From an uncultured Verrucomicrobiales bacterium (lineage in GTDB: Bacteria; Verrucomicrobiota; Verrucomicrobiia; Verrucomicrobiales; Akkermansiaceae): a stretch of 37,352 nt of DNA. Shown piece by piece: positions 8,071-16,576 of this stretch. The translations under genes were made by a program, and so were the position numbers. The notes beneath the pieces were generated by a model, which was not told where the DNA came from, searched no databases, and worked only from the letters and a program-made list of their open reading frames with translations. Within the stretch, counting starts at the first letter, position 1, and the number at the start of each line of letters is the position of its first letter. The stretch spans positions 1 to 37,352 of the forward strand of contig CALGZA010000057.1 in assembly GCA_937934595.1 (NCBI GenBank). Reading direction: 5' to 3'.

Positions 8071-9678
8071 ATGGACAAAGTAGAACTATCAGATAAAGAA
8101 AAGAACATACTCTTCTGGGCAAGTTTCTTAGCCTTAACTGCCGCAGGCGTAGGATTCGTATTCAGAGGCATGATCCCTACATTATGGGAAGAGCAGTTCC
8201 AAATCACAACAGACCAAGTCGGTAGCCTTACTGGTGCTGCTTTGTGGCCAATTGCTGTCAGCATGATTCTCTTCAGTCTCATTGTTGATAAAATTGGTTA
8301 TAAAATCTCTATGCTTACGGCCTTTGCATTACAGGCAGCCTCAGTCGTGCTCACAATCATGGCTAAAGATGTAAATGCGATGTGGTGGGCTTGCTTCTGC
8401 GCTGGACTTGGTCACGGTGTTGTTGAAGCTGTTATAAACCCCTTATGTGCAACAATGTACAAAAAACAAAAAAGCAAAATGCTCAACATTCTACACGCAT
8501 CTTGGCCTGCTGGTATTGTCTTAGGAGGTGTAGCATACATCACTATGATTGGCACAGGATCAGGTGCTGCCTGGGAAAGCACTAAATGGATATTCTGGAT
8601 AATGCTACTCCCAGTTTTATTCTATGGAATAATGTTCATACTCTGCAAAAAATTCCCTGTTGATGAGCGTATCGAAAATAATGTCTCATACATCGACATG
8701 CTTCGTGAATTCGGAGGTCTTGGCATTTTCCTCGCTGCTACATTCCTTATCTATGAAGTTTCTACACAGCTAGCTATTGACTTCGGAGAAGCTAACAAAC
8801 TCGTAATATGTTTGGCTATTGGTGCACTAATTGGAGTCATCTCCGGCTTCTTGCTTAAATCAGGTGGAAAATTCTTATTCTTCATTCTATGTCTCATTAT
8901 GATCCCGTTAGCTACTGCAGAAATTGCAACTGATGGCTGGATTAGGACTCTTATGGAGCCAATTATGGGAGCACAAGGTGCTGCATGGGCTATCGTCCTC
9001 TCTGCATTCATAATGATGATACTCAGATTCTTTGCTGGTGTCCCTCTTAAATACATGAATCCACCACAGCTTCTACTGCTAAGTTCAGTATTCTCTATTG
9101 CAGGTCTTTATGCTCTCTCAGTTGTTCCTGCTGGCATTGCTATTTTCTTAGCATTCGTTTTGTATGCAGTCGGCCAAACATTCTACTGGCCTACTGTTCT
9201 CGGTTTCACAGCAGAGCAGTTCCCCAAAGGCGGAGCAATGACGCTTAACACTGTCTCAGCTATGGGTCTTCTAACGGTCGGAATCTTTGGATTCCCATTC
9301 CTCGGAGCAGTTCAGAACCACTACAAAACTGAAGCCATCAAATCTAAAGAACCTGCTATCGTTCAACAGGTCATCGAAAATAAAACGACTTTCGCTGACA
9401 CTACTGATCCCAAGAAAACAGTGAACAAGCCTATCTTTGAAAAGAAAGATTTCTTTGGTGTTAAGTATGACTCTATCAACGATAAAGAATTCAGTAAACT
9501 ACCTGAAATGACCGACGATAAACGTAAAGTAATTAACAGCACTCTAGCTACCACAAGTCAGAGCTCACTAAAAGTAGCTGCAGTCCTACCTGCTATAATG
9601 GCTGTTGCTTTCTTACTAATTATCTTCTGGTATAAAGCCAAAGGAGGTTACAAGCCTGTTGAAATCACTAATGAGTAA
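8071..9678 (+). CDS. MFS transporter, probably sugar uptake
   Basis: This 535-residue protein has about 12 hydrophobic spans and the MFS loop 2-3 signature region (IVDKIGYKIS), equivalent to the DxxGRR motif. Conserved-looking Gly-rich spans include GLGHGVVEAVINP. A hydrophilic insertion of about 65 residues (roughly 440-505) precedes the last span, and I cannot explain it. Downstream lie a TIM-barrel isomerase and a Gfo/Idh/MocA dehydrogenase, so the cargo is probably a sugar, cyclitol or derivative. An intrinsic terminator follows the gene. Codon use is unusual for this window: many T-ending codons (GCT, GTT, CTT, GGT) and nearly balanced G and C, whereas neighbours have several-fold more C than G on this strand. 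High expression or later arrival could explain this. Confidence 0.85.
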   Translation: MDKVELSDKEKNILFWASFLALTAAGVGFVFRGMIPTLWEEQFQITTDQVGSLTGAALWPIAVSMILFSLIVDKIGYKISMLTAFALQAASVVLTIMAKDVNAMWWACFCAGLGHGVVEAVINPLCATMYKKQKSKMLNILHASWPAGIVLGGVAYITMIGTGSGAAWESTKWIFWIMLLPVLFYGIMFILCKKFPVDERIENNVSYIDMLREFGGLGIFLAATFLIYEVSTQLAIDFGEANKLVICLAIGALIGVISGFLLKSGGKFLFFILCLIMIPLATAEIATDGWIRTLMEPIMGAQGAAWAIVLSAFIMMILRFFAGVPLKYMNPPQLLLLSSVFSIAGLYALSVVPAGIAIFLAFVLYAVGQTFYWPTVLGFTAEQFPKGGAMTLNTVSAMGLLTVGIFGFPFLGAVQNHYKTEAIKSKEPAIVQQVIENKTTFADTTDPKKTVNKPIFEKKDFFGVKYDSINDKEFSKLPEMTDDKRKVINSTLATTSQSSLKVAAVLPAIMAVAFLLIIFWYKAKGGYKPVEITNE

Positions 9679-9782
9679 ACAATTGAAACCTTACATTAAC
9701 TTCTGAACGGCTGAGGATGAATTCAAATTCATTCACACCACAGATTAAAAAGTAAATTCAAAATAATTAAATAACATCTATC

Positions 9783-9818
9783 ATCACCGATCCATAATCC
9801 GGATCGGTGATTTTTTTT
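9783..9818 (+). terminator. Intrinsic terminator after the MFS gene
   Basis: An 11-bp perfect stem (9783-9793 with 9801-9811) closes a 7-base loop, and the 3' arm runs into eight T residues (9811-9818). This is a textbook rho-independent terminator for + strand transcription. It implies that the transporter mRNA can end before the isomerase gene. Confidence 0.93.
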
Positions 9819-9952
9819 ACCCATCTCCCTCACACAACTAACAACTCTAAATTTAAAATAAAACGCCTTATTTCTGGCTGGCTTTTCATCCCATCCATTG
9901 CAACAGTATCCCCAACTTATAAGAAACAACTAATAATTACAATAATATCAAC

Positions 9953-10996
9953 ATGAGACCTACCACTTTATTCACTGGCCAATGGGCTGACCTATCACTC
10001 GCTGAACTCCTTCCTAAAATCAAAGAAATGGGATACGATGGCGTAGAACTCGCATGCTGGGGTGACCACTTCGACGTCGATAAAGCTCTCAACGATGACT
10101 CCTACATCATCAACAAATGGAACCTCCTCCTAGAAAACAACCTCAACTGCTACTCCATCTCTAACCACCTCGTCGGACAAGCCATCTGTGACAACATCGA
10201 TGAACGCCACAAAGCAATCATACCAGATGAAATATGGGGAGAAGGTGACCCAGAACAAGTCCGCCTCCGCGCAGAACAACACATGATAAAAGCTGCTCAA
10301 GCATGCAGAAAATTCATGGACGCCAAACCAGAATCACTCAAAAACCTCAACCACGCACCCTCCGTTAACGGCTTCACAGGCTCATCCATCTGGCACGCTC
10401 TCTACTCATTCCCTCCTACATCACAAGAATACCTCCAAGCAGGATTCGATGACTTCGGAACCAGATTCACCAGAATCCTCGACGCATTCGATAAAGTAAA
10501 CATCAACTTCGGACTCGAAGTCCACCCCACAGAAATCGCATTCGACATAGTATCCGCAGAACGTGCCATCGAAGCAGTCAACGGACACAAACGATTCGGA
10601 TTCAACTACGACCCCTCACACTTCGCATACCAAGGCGTCGACTACGTCAAATTCATCCGCCGCTTCTCAGACCGCATCTTCCACGTTCACATGAAAGACG
10701 TCTGGTTCGGTCACGGAGACGGCACAGTCGGCGTATTCGGAGGTCATACAGACTTCGCTGACCCTCGCAGACAATGGGACTTCAGATCAGTCGGTCGTGG
10801 CGACGTCAACTTCGAAGAAATCATCGTCGCCCTTAACGATATCCAATACGCAGGACCTCTATCAGTAGAATGGGAAGACGCCAGAATGGACCGCTTCCAC
10901 GGAGCCAAAGAATCTTGCGCATTCGTCAAAGCCATCGACTTCCCCACAAACAACAACGGACTATTCGACTCAGCATTCGACACCGACAACCAATAA
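9953..10996 (+). CDS. Sugar phosphate isomerase/epimerase-like TIM-barrel protein
   Basis: This 347-residue protein belongs to the xylose isomerase-like AP_endonuc_2 superfamily. The N-terminal strand pattern ([17 protein letters not shown]) is typical. Likely divalent-metal ligands are visible in the usual order: Glu189 in GLEVHPTE, Asp220/His223 in YDPSHF, His246 in HVHMKD, and Glu306/Glu308 in VEWED. Such enzymes isomerise or epimerise keto-sugars or inosose-type intermediates in the cytoplasm; no signal peptide is present. It precedes the Gfo/Idh/MocA gene by 13 bases, so the two are probably co-transcribed and act on the same carbohydrate. No Shine-Dalgarno is visible before the ATG. The exact substrate cannot be read from sequence. 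Confidence 0.88.
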   Translation: MRPTTLFTGQWADLSLAELLPKIKEMGYDGVELACWGDHFDVDKALNDDSYIINKWNLLLENNLNCYSISNHLVGQAICDNIDERHKAIIPDEIWGEGDPEQVRLRAEQHMIKAAQACRKFMDAKPESLKNLNHAPSVNGFTGSSIWHALYSFPPTSQEYLQAGFDDFGTRFTRILDAFDKVNINFGLEVHPTEIAFDIVSAERAIEAVNGHKRFGFNYDPSHFAYQGVDYVKFIRRFSDRIFHVHMKDVWFGHGDGTVGVFGGHTDFADPRRQWDFRSVGRGDVNFEEIIVALNDIQYAGPLSVEWEDARMDRFHGAKESCAFVKAIDFPTNNNGLFDSAFDTDNQ

Positions 10997-11009
10997 ATCA
11001 AATCATACA

Positions 11010-12161
11010 ATGAGCAATCACAGAAAAATACGCATGGGCATGATTGGCGGTGGCCAAGGTGCATTCATCGGAGCCGTTCACAGAATCGCAGCAGCCATCG
11101 ACCAACAAGTCGAACTCGTCTGCGGCGCATTCTCATCAAACCCTCAAACTTCTCTCGCCTCAGGTGAAGAACTCTACCTACCACCAGAACGCAGCTACGC
11201 ATCATTCACAGAAATGGTCGAAAAAGAAGCCCAGCTCCCACTCGGTGAAAGAATGGACTTCGTCGCCATTGTCACCCCTAACCACGTCCACTTCCCTGCC
11301 GCAAAAGCAGCTCTAGAAGCAGGCTTCCACGTCCTATCAGATAAGCCAGCCACACTAGACCACGCAGAAGCCATTGAACTAAAAAAAATAGTCGACAAGT
11401 CAGGCCTCATCTACGGCCTTACTCATAACTACACAGGCTACCCAATGGTCAAACAAGCCAAACACATCATAGCCAAAGGCCACATCGGTAAAATCAGAAA
11501 AATCGTTGTCGAATACCCACAAGGATGGCTCGCTACCAAACTCGAAGACTCAGACCAAAAACAAGCAGCCTGGCGCACTGACCCCAAACGATCAGGAGCA
11601 GCAGGGTGCATCGGAGACATCGGTACACACGCAGAAAACCTCGCAGAATACATCACAGGCCTAGAAATCAAAGAACTCGCTGCAGACCTCACCGCATTCG
11701 TAGACGGCAGACTCCTAGACGATGACGGAAACATCCTACTCAGATTCAATAACGGCGCCAAAGGAATCCTCCACGCATCACAAATCGCAGTCGGCGAGGA
11801 AAACAACCTAAACATCCGCGTCTGGGGCGAAACAGGTGGCCTAGAATGGCACCAAAATGAACCAAACACTCTCCTCGTAAAACACCTAGAACAACCCACA
11901 CAGATATACAGAACCGGCCACGGCTACCTCTGTGAGGCCGCCACCAATGCCACCCGCACTCCCCCTGCTCACCCAGAAGGATACCTTGAAGCATTTGCTA
12001 ACATCTACCTCGCATTCAGCAGCCACATCAAAGACAGACTAAACGGCGAAGAAAAAGACTCCTACGACTACCCATCCATCAATGACGGAATTAGAGGCAT
12101 GGCATTCATTGAAGCCACAGTCGCATCTTCAAAAAACAACGCCACCTGGACCACACTATAA
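11010..12161 (+). CDS. Gfo/Idh/MocA-family NAD(P)-dependent oxidoreductase
   Basis: The 383-residue protein has an N-terminal Rossmann fold with the dinucleotide motif GMIGGGQGAFIG (about residues 10-21). It then has VTPNHVHFP and the catalytic-lysine segment SDKPATL (Lys112), the family's EKP variant. The substrate-domain motif GDIGTHAEN at about 202-210 supplies the expected Asp and His. These enzymes oxidise or reduce hydroxyls of sugars or cyclitols. There is no Tat signal, so it is cytoplasmic. The gene sits 13 bases after the isomerase gene and 16 before the DUF2288 gene. Substrate is unknown; inositol, 1,5-anhydrosugar or 3-keto-sugar routes are all possible. Confidence 0.93.
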   Translation: MSNHRKIRMGMIGGGQGAFIGAVHRIAAAIDQQVELVCGAFSSNPQTSLASGEELYLPPERSYASFTEMVEKEAQLPLGERMDFVAIVTPNHVHFPAAKAALEAGFHVLSDKPATLDHAEAIELKKIVDKSGLIYGLTHNYTGYPMVKQAKHIIAKGHIGKIRKIVVEYPQGWLATKLEDSDQKQAAWRTDPKRSGAAGCIGDIGTHAENLAEYITGLEIKELAADLTAFVDGRLLDDDGNILLRFNNGAKGILHASQIAVGEENNLNIRVWGETGGLEWHQNEPNTLLVKHLEQPTQIYRTGHGYLCEAATNATRTPPAHPEGYLEAFANIYLAFSSHIKDRLNGEEKDSYDYPSINDGIRGMAFIEATVASSKNNATWTTL

Positions 12162-12177
12162 TAAAACAACTCAGATC

Positions 12178-12528
12178 ATGGCAGAGAAAGAACCAGAACA
12201 ACTAAAATATAATATCCTCGGTGAAGACAACGCATCACCACAAGATAAAATCGCCAAATACACTGGTGACGTAGACTGGAACTACCTCAAACCTCACTTC
12301 AAGTCAGGTGCCATGATCTATGTAGACCCTGAGCTTCCTCTCAAAGAAGTAGCTCAGGCCTTCACTGATGACAACAAAGCCCAAGTCCAAGCATGGCTCA
12401 AATCAGCAGACCTCGTCAAACCATCACCACTTCACCAAGACTGGTGGGAACATGACCAGACAAGATTCACCGCAGTCGTCATCACCCCCTTCGTCCTCGC
12501 TCAGCCTCTCAAAAAAGAAACCCCCTAG
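12178..12528 (+). CDS. DUF2288-like small protein
   Basis: From the ATG at 12178 the product is 116 residues. The core pattern VDWNYLKPHFKSGAMIYVDP, then LKEVAQAF, VQAWLKSADL and FTAVVITPFVLAQPL resembles the DUF2288 family, which has no established function. The frame stays open upstream into the preceding gene to 12082. That extension would overlap the dehydrogenase by 80 bases and does not look like the family, so the downstream ATG is chosen. The stop codon overlaps the stop of the convergent anti-sigma gene through a shared CTAG. Confidence 0.75.
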   Translation: MAEKEPEQLKYNILGEDNASPQDKIAKYTGDVDWNYLKPHFKSGAMIYVDPELPLKEVAQAFTDDNKAQVQAWLKSADLVKPSPLHQDWWEHDQTRFTAVVITPFVLAQPLKKETP

Positions 12529-13454
12529 AATAACTCAGCTAGTTGCTTAGTATCAGACTTACTAAGAAGTAAATACGCCTTCGTATCATCCCTCCAGCCC
12601 ATCATATTAAACTGAGTAACAGGACAGCTCTTACAGTGCTTCAACCCAACCTGCGTTATATCGCTCAGCCTCTTCGCATCCTTCACACTCCCCACATCCA
12701 GAACCATCAGATAAAAATCCCCAGCACCCTTCTTCTTAAAATAAATCATAGACCCCTGGATCCCATTATCAAGTAACAACTTACATCCCCCCTCCACCCC
12801 ACAAGATATAAGCCCCTCAGGCACAGTATCTGCCACAGGCATGCCCTCCCCCGCAAGCCACGTATTAACGCCAGACAAACTATCACTAGAAACATCTATT
12901 TCATAAGACGCAGATAGAAACTCACCAGAACCCATCTGAAACTCCGCTAGATCCACCTGCTCATCATCACCACCACCCATACCACCTGAAAAAAAGAACG
13001 TAAACCCAAGAAGCAACAGCGCTGCCACAGCCACATAGTGCAACCACGGCATTGAAAAAGGAACCAACTTGCCAGAATCCTTCTCATCATCAGATAGTTC
13101 TCTAGACGCACGCTCTACCTCCATCACAGATAAAATCTGCTCCCGTAAACCATCAGGCGGAGAAACATCTGCCATCGCACCCATAAACAAATAATCTAAA
13201 TCCGTATTCACCTCCTGCACACCTCCATCATACTTCATCACAGATAATATCTCATCCCTCAACCCCTCAGGAATACTCACAGCACTCAATGCCTCTACAA
13301 AAAAAGCATCATGCGCTCGCTCCTCAGCTAACCAGAGACCTAACTCACGGTCTTCAGCAGCCATATGCAACGCCTCAGAAAAATCAGGATTATCCGCGTC
13401 AGCCCCATCTGCCCTGAAACTCTGTAATATAAATTTAGCATGTCCTTTATCCAT
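12525..13454 (-). CDS. Membrane anti-sigma factor paired with the upstream ECF sigma gene
   Basis: The 309-residue product has a cytoplasmic region (1-137), one membrane span at about 138-157 and an extracytoplasmic domain. The cytoplasmic part contains a duplicated motif, PEGLRDEILSVM (62-73) and PDGLREQILSVM (100-111). The C-terminal part has the pattern seen in transmembrane anti-sigma factors: WLAGEGMPV, a turn to LLLDNGIQG, then the GWRDDTKAYLLLS ending. It carries four cysteines (218, 224, 274, 277), the last two as CKSC, which could form disulfides or bind metal. The ATG at 13454 overlaps the sigma gene's stop by eight bases and has AAAGGGG eight bases upstream. An in-frame GTG at 13472 is less likely. 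The pairing implies that this protein restrains the sigma factor until an envelope signal arrives. Confidence 0.78.
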   Translation of the reverse strand: MDKGHAKFILQSFRADGADADNPDFSEALHMAAEDRELGLWLAEERAHDAFFVEALSAVSIPEGLRDEILSVMKYDGGVQEVNTDLDYLFMGAMADVSPPDGLREQILSVMEVERASRELSDDEKDSGKLVPFSMPWLHYVAVAALLLLGFTFFFSGGMGGGDDEQVDLAEFQMGSGEFLSASYEIDVSSDSLSGVNTWLAGEGMPVADTVPEGLISCGVEGGCKLLLDNGIQGSMIYFKKKGAGDFYLMVLDVGSVKDAKRLSDITQVGLKHCKSCPVTQFNMMGWRDDTKAYLLLSKSDTKQLAELF

Positions 13455-13992
13455 TTTTCTGTCCCCTTTCACTCGAATCTTCTAATGATACAACTTTATG
13501 ACTCTCCTCAAGCTTCTCTTTCATCTTCTTCTTTAATAACTCCTTACCCCTAGAAATCCGTGACATCACAGTACCCATAGGTATATCCAAAACCGCTGCT
13601 ATCTCCTTATAACTATGCTGCTGTAAAAAAAACAAAGCCAACGGAGCCCTAAATGTCTCATCCAGACTATTCAGCACAGCAACCGCACGCTTAGCATCCA
13701 CCACCCTCCCAGAATCCTCCTCTCGTGACTCCAAATGATACTCAGCATCTTCCAAATCCATCTCAGGAAACTTACTTAACCTGCGTGCCCCAGCCAAAAA
13801 CTCACGATACAATGTCGTAAACAACCAAGTCTTAGCCTTACTCCTATCCTTTAACTGCTCACCCTTCTGAGCCCATATGCAAAAAGTCTGCTGCACCAAA
13901 TCAGCCGCCTTATCAGGGTTCTTAGCCAAACTATAACCAAACCGATACAACGGCTGGTAATGCGCATCCACTAATTCTTGAAATTCACTCAT
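13447..13992 (-). CDS. ECF sigma factor (locus 1)
   Basis: The 181-residue protein has the sigma70 region 2 pattern (LYRFGYSLAKNPDKAADLVQ, then TFCIWAQ). Its region 4 helix-turn-helix includes APLALFFLQQHSYKEIAAVL and IPMGTVMSRISRGKELL. It lacks regions 1 and 3, as expected for the ECF group. It would direct RNA polymerase to a small regulon, under control of the membrane anti-sigma encoded immediately downstream with an 8-base overlap. The ATG at 13992 is preferred because the family usually starts with a sequence like MSEFQELVDAHY. An in-frame ATG at 14001 adds three residues, and a GAGG motif lies between them. Its target promoters are not known. Confidence 0.92.
   Translation of the reverse strand: MSEFQELVDAHYQPLYRFGYSLAKNPDKAADLVQQTFCIWAQKGEQLKDRSKAKTWLFTTLYREFLAGARRLSKFPEMDLEDAEYHLESREEDSGRVVDAKRAVAVLNSLDETFRAPLALFFLQQHSYKEIAAVLDIPMGTVMSRISRGKELLKKKMKEKLEESHKVVSLEDSSERGQKNG
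13463..13469 (-). promoter_or_regulatory. Shine-Dalgarno AAAGGGG of the anti-sigma gene
   Basis: The site lies inside the 3' end of the sigma gene, eight bases before the ATG at 13454. It decides between that ATG and the upstream GTG at 13472, and it suggests translational coupling of the sigma/anti-sigma pair. Confidence 0.7.
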
Positions 13993-14046
13993 AATCCTCA
14001 TCTATAATACTAAGAGCCATCCAGAATCATTTTTATTCCATTAATA

Positions 14047-15993
14047 TTACAACTCACTCAACTCCTTAGCAAAACTCCCAGATAAAATCGGAAATCTACA
14101 CCACGTCTTAGGATCTAAATTCTCATCATCAAGATGAAATGACGGAGCATAACGCTCACGCTTCCACTGATTCCTACTCCATAACTTGAAAAACTTTATC
14201 ACCCAAGACCTCATCAGTTCATCATCATAATCAGGAAAATGCTTACCCATCAAAGCCAAAACATCCTTCGGTGCCCTCTTATCTCGTATCGCCGCTTTCT
14301 CAATGCCATCTAACACAGGATAAGGCATCAAGTCAGACTCATCCGTCTGCCCATACTCCTCAGGCCTTAGCTCCGCAGTCGGCTGCAACGCATTCACCTT
14401 GCTCAAAGCCGCTATCGGCTCAATGCCATCCATATCACTCGTCTCCAACCAGCCCAGCCAATGCCTCAAAAACGCCTTATCTATTCCAGCTATCGGACTC
14501 ACCCCACCACAAGTATCTCCATCCATAGTAGCATACCCCACCGCAGCCTCACTCCTGTTAGAAGTCGCCAAAAGCAACCCATTACGTATATTTGCCAGCA
14601 TCCATATCCCCGGCGCCCTCACCCTCGCCTGAATATTCTGCAAAGTAACATCATCCTCTTCCCACGTCAGCTTCCGGCCTATCCCATCACTCACCATCCC
14701 CGTATAACCATCTACCAATGAAGAAATATCCCATCGCTGATACTCAGCCCCCACAGACGCAGCCAGACTCCTAGCCGAGTCCTCAGTCTCATCACCACTA
14801 TGATCACTCGCCTGATACACACACGCCAACAACTCACCCATCCACTCACCACTATCCTCAGGCAGCTCAAAGTAACTCAACTTCTCTCTTACCCCAGACT
14901 CACCCAGCTCAGCCACAGCAAAGTCTAAACTCAACTTCACCAAACAAGCCACCGCAGAACTATCAGCACCTCCACTCAATGATAAAACAAACCCACGCGA
15001 ATAACTCTTACGCATATAATCAAATAACGCCAAAGCCACCGTCCTACTAAACTCCTCCTCCTTACACCACAGCTTCCGCTCTATCCCATCACTCGGCATA
15101 TCCCCCCCCTCACCCCATTCATGCGCTACCCTAACTAATCCAACATAATCCTCCACCTCCACCACCCGTGAAGCAGAAGCAGCCTGCTTCGTCTGGCTTA
15201 ACTCAACATCAACCACCGCCATAGTAAGACTCCAGTCCTTAAAACTAAACCGCTTCTCACTCGCTATCAGCTCACCACAACTAGCTATCATCGCCCCACC
15301 ATCAAAAACAACACGCCCAGACTCATTACCTAACAAATTAGCATATACATAAGCCACTCCAAACGCCCTACTCCCCTCCAGCACAAACCTCTCACGGATC
15401 TGCTGCTTCCCAAAAGCAAAATGACTCGCACTCGGATTTAAAATAACATCCACTCCATAAGCACTTATCGTCGAACCAGGCCTATCTGCCACCCACGCAT
15501 CCTCACATATCTCTAACCCTAGATTAACACCACCTACATCAAACAACAAATCACCGATAAGAACATCTACACCACATATCTCAGTCACAGCCACCTCACC
15601 AACTGGCCAAGCACTAAACCACCTAGGCTCATAATGAACCCCATCACCAGCCAAATTCTGCTTCGCATACAGACCCAGAACATCTCCACCACAGACTACC
15701 GCAGCCACATTAAAAACCGTATTATGATGCCGCCACGGTAACCCCACTGCTATTACCATCTCAGGCGCTAACTCTAAAATACGCCCTAATACCTCACCTG
15801 CTCGGATACACACATCAGGCGCCAAAAACATATCCTCACATCCATAACCCGTTATAGCCAGCTCAGGTAAACATAACACATCCACTCCCGCTCCCCGCGC
15901 CTCCTCTACAGCTCCACAGATTCGAGCAAAGTTTCCATCCCAGTCCATCGGAATCTGATTCAAACACGCAGCGGATACCTTCAATGTCTTCAT
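14047..15993 (-). CDS. nadE: Glutamine-dependent NAD+ synthase
   Basis: The 648-residue enzyme performs the last step of NAD+ synthesis: deamido-NAD+, ATP and glutamine to NAD+. The N-terminal nitrilase-type glutaminase domain shows Glu44 (LPELAITGYG), Lys111 (YAKQNL) and Cys163 (LEICEDAW). The C-terminal synthetase domain carries the PP-loop SGGADSS at 340-346 and later conserved segments such as LLATSNRSEAAVGY with MDGDTCGG. The length matches the two-domain form, so it should not depend on free ammonia. The ATG at 15993 has AGG upstream. A Nudix gene lies 58 bases upstream on the same strand, which fits nucleotide metabolism but may be coincidental. Confidence 0.96.
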   Translation of the reverse strand: MKTLKVSAACLNQIPMDWDGNFARICGAVEEARGAGVDVLCLPELAITGYGCEDMFLAPDVCIRAGEVLGRILELAPEMVIAVGLPWRHHNTVFNVAAVVCGGDVLGLYAKQNLAGDGVHYEPRWFSAWPVGEVAVTEICGVDVLIGDLLFDVGGVNLGLEICEDAWVADRPGSTISAYGVDVILNPSASHFAFGKQQIRERFVLEGSRAFGVAYVYANLLGNESGRVVFDGGAMIASCGELIASEKRFSFKDWSLTMAVVDVELSQTKQAASASRVVEVEDYVGLVRVAHEWGEGGDMPSDGIERKLWCKEEEFSRTVALALFDYMRKSYSRGFVLSLSGGADSSAVACLVKLSLDFAVAELGESGVREKLSYFELPEDSGEWMGELLACVYQASDHSGDETEDSARSLAASVGAEYQRWDISSLVDGYTGMVSDGIGRKLTWEEDDVTLQNIQARVRAPGIWMLANIRNGLLLATSNRSEAAVGYATMDGDTCGGVSPIAGIDKAFLRHWLGWLETSDMDGIEPIAALSKVNALQPTAELRPEEYGQTDESDLMPYPVLDGIEKAAIRDKRAPKDVLALMGKHFPDYDDELMRSWVIKFFKLWSRNQWKRERYAPSFHLDDENLDPKTWCRFPILSGSFAKELSEL

Positions 15994-16051
15994 ACCAGAA
16001 ACCTAATAGCTAGATCACCTCTGGTCAATCGATAAGAACACCACCATGAAC

Positions 16052-16540
16052 TCACCTAAAATCCCCAGCCATATCTCTCTGTATCATCTCAGCATGACCA
16101 AAAGCCCACTCATAATCTCCCAGCTCAGTCACTTTAATCCACCTCAGCTCCTGCACCTCTCCATCCTCAGCACCATCACTATTTAACTCTAACAGATCAT
16201 CCACCCAGCTCCTATACGTAACCGTAATATTCTGCTTATGCGCCGCAGGAGAATCATCTATACGCAACAAAGCCATACCACCCAGCTCCAAGCCAAGCTC
16301 CTCCCTCACCTCCCGCCTCGCTCCCTCCTCTAACGTCTCATCCCAGTCTAAATAACCACAAGACATACACCACAGCCCACCCTGGTCCATCCCCTCTCCT
16401 CGCTTCAAAGCAGCCACATAAACCTCACCACCACGCCAAGAATAAACATGAACACAAACCGCAGCAGACCTATTATCCCATATCTCCTTACCACATGTCG
16501 TCATGTATCGCTTATTTTTCATACTCTTATACTCAACCAT
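16052..16540 (-). CDS. Nudix hydrolase
   Basis: A complete Nudix box is present. Its consensus Gx5Ex7REUxEExGU is met by GYLDWDE followed by REVREELGLEL, so the protein should hydrolyse a nucleoside diphosphate linked to another moiety using Mg2+. The N-terminal part (CGKEIWDNRSAAVCVHVYSW) resembles the start of the Nudix fold in the IPP isomerase/YfcD-like subgroup, but I would not assign that substrate. The ATG at 16540 is preceded by AGGA close by. In-frame ATGs at 16522 and 16504, or a TTG at 16558, are alternatives. It lies directly upstream of nadE on the same strand. Confidence 0.85.
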   Translation of the reverse strand: MVEYKSMKNKRYMTTCGKEIWDNRSAAVCVHVYSWRGGEVYVAALKRGEGMDQGGLWCMSCGYLDWDETLEEGARREVREELGLELGGMALLRIDDSPAAHKQNITVTYRSWVDDLLELNSDGAEDGEVQELRWIKVTELGDYEWAFGHAEMIQRDMAGDFR

Positions 16541-16576
16541 GTTCCTAGAGTATAACAACCATAAACTACCACACCA

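Noticed and set aside
12082-12177. Upstream extension of the DUF2288-like frame
   Set aside because: It lies inside the end of the Gfo/Idh/MocA gene in another frame and does not resemble the family; the ATG at 12178 gives the expected protein.
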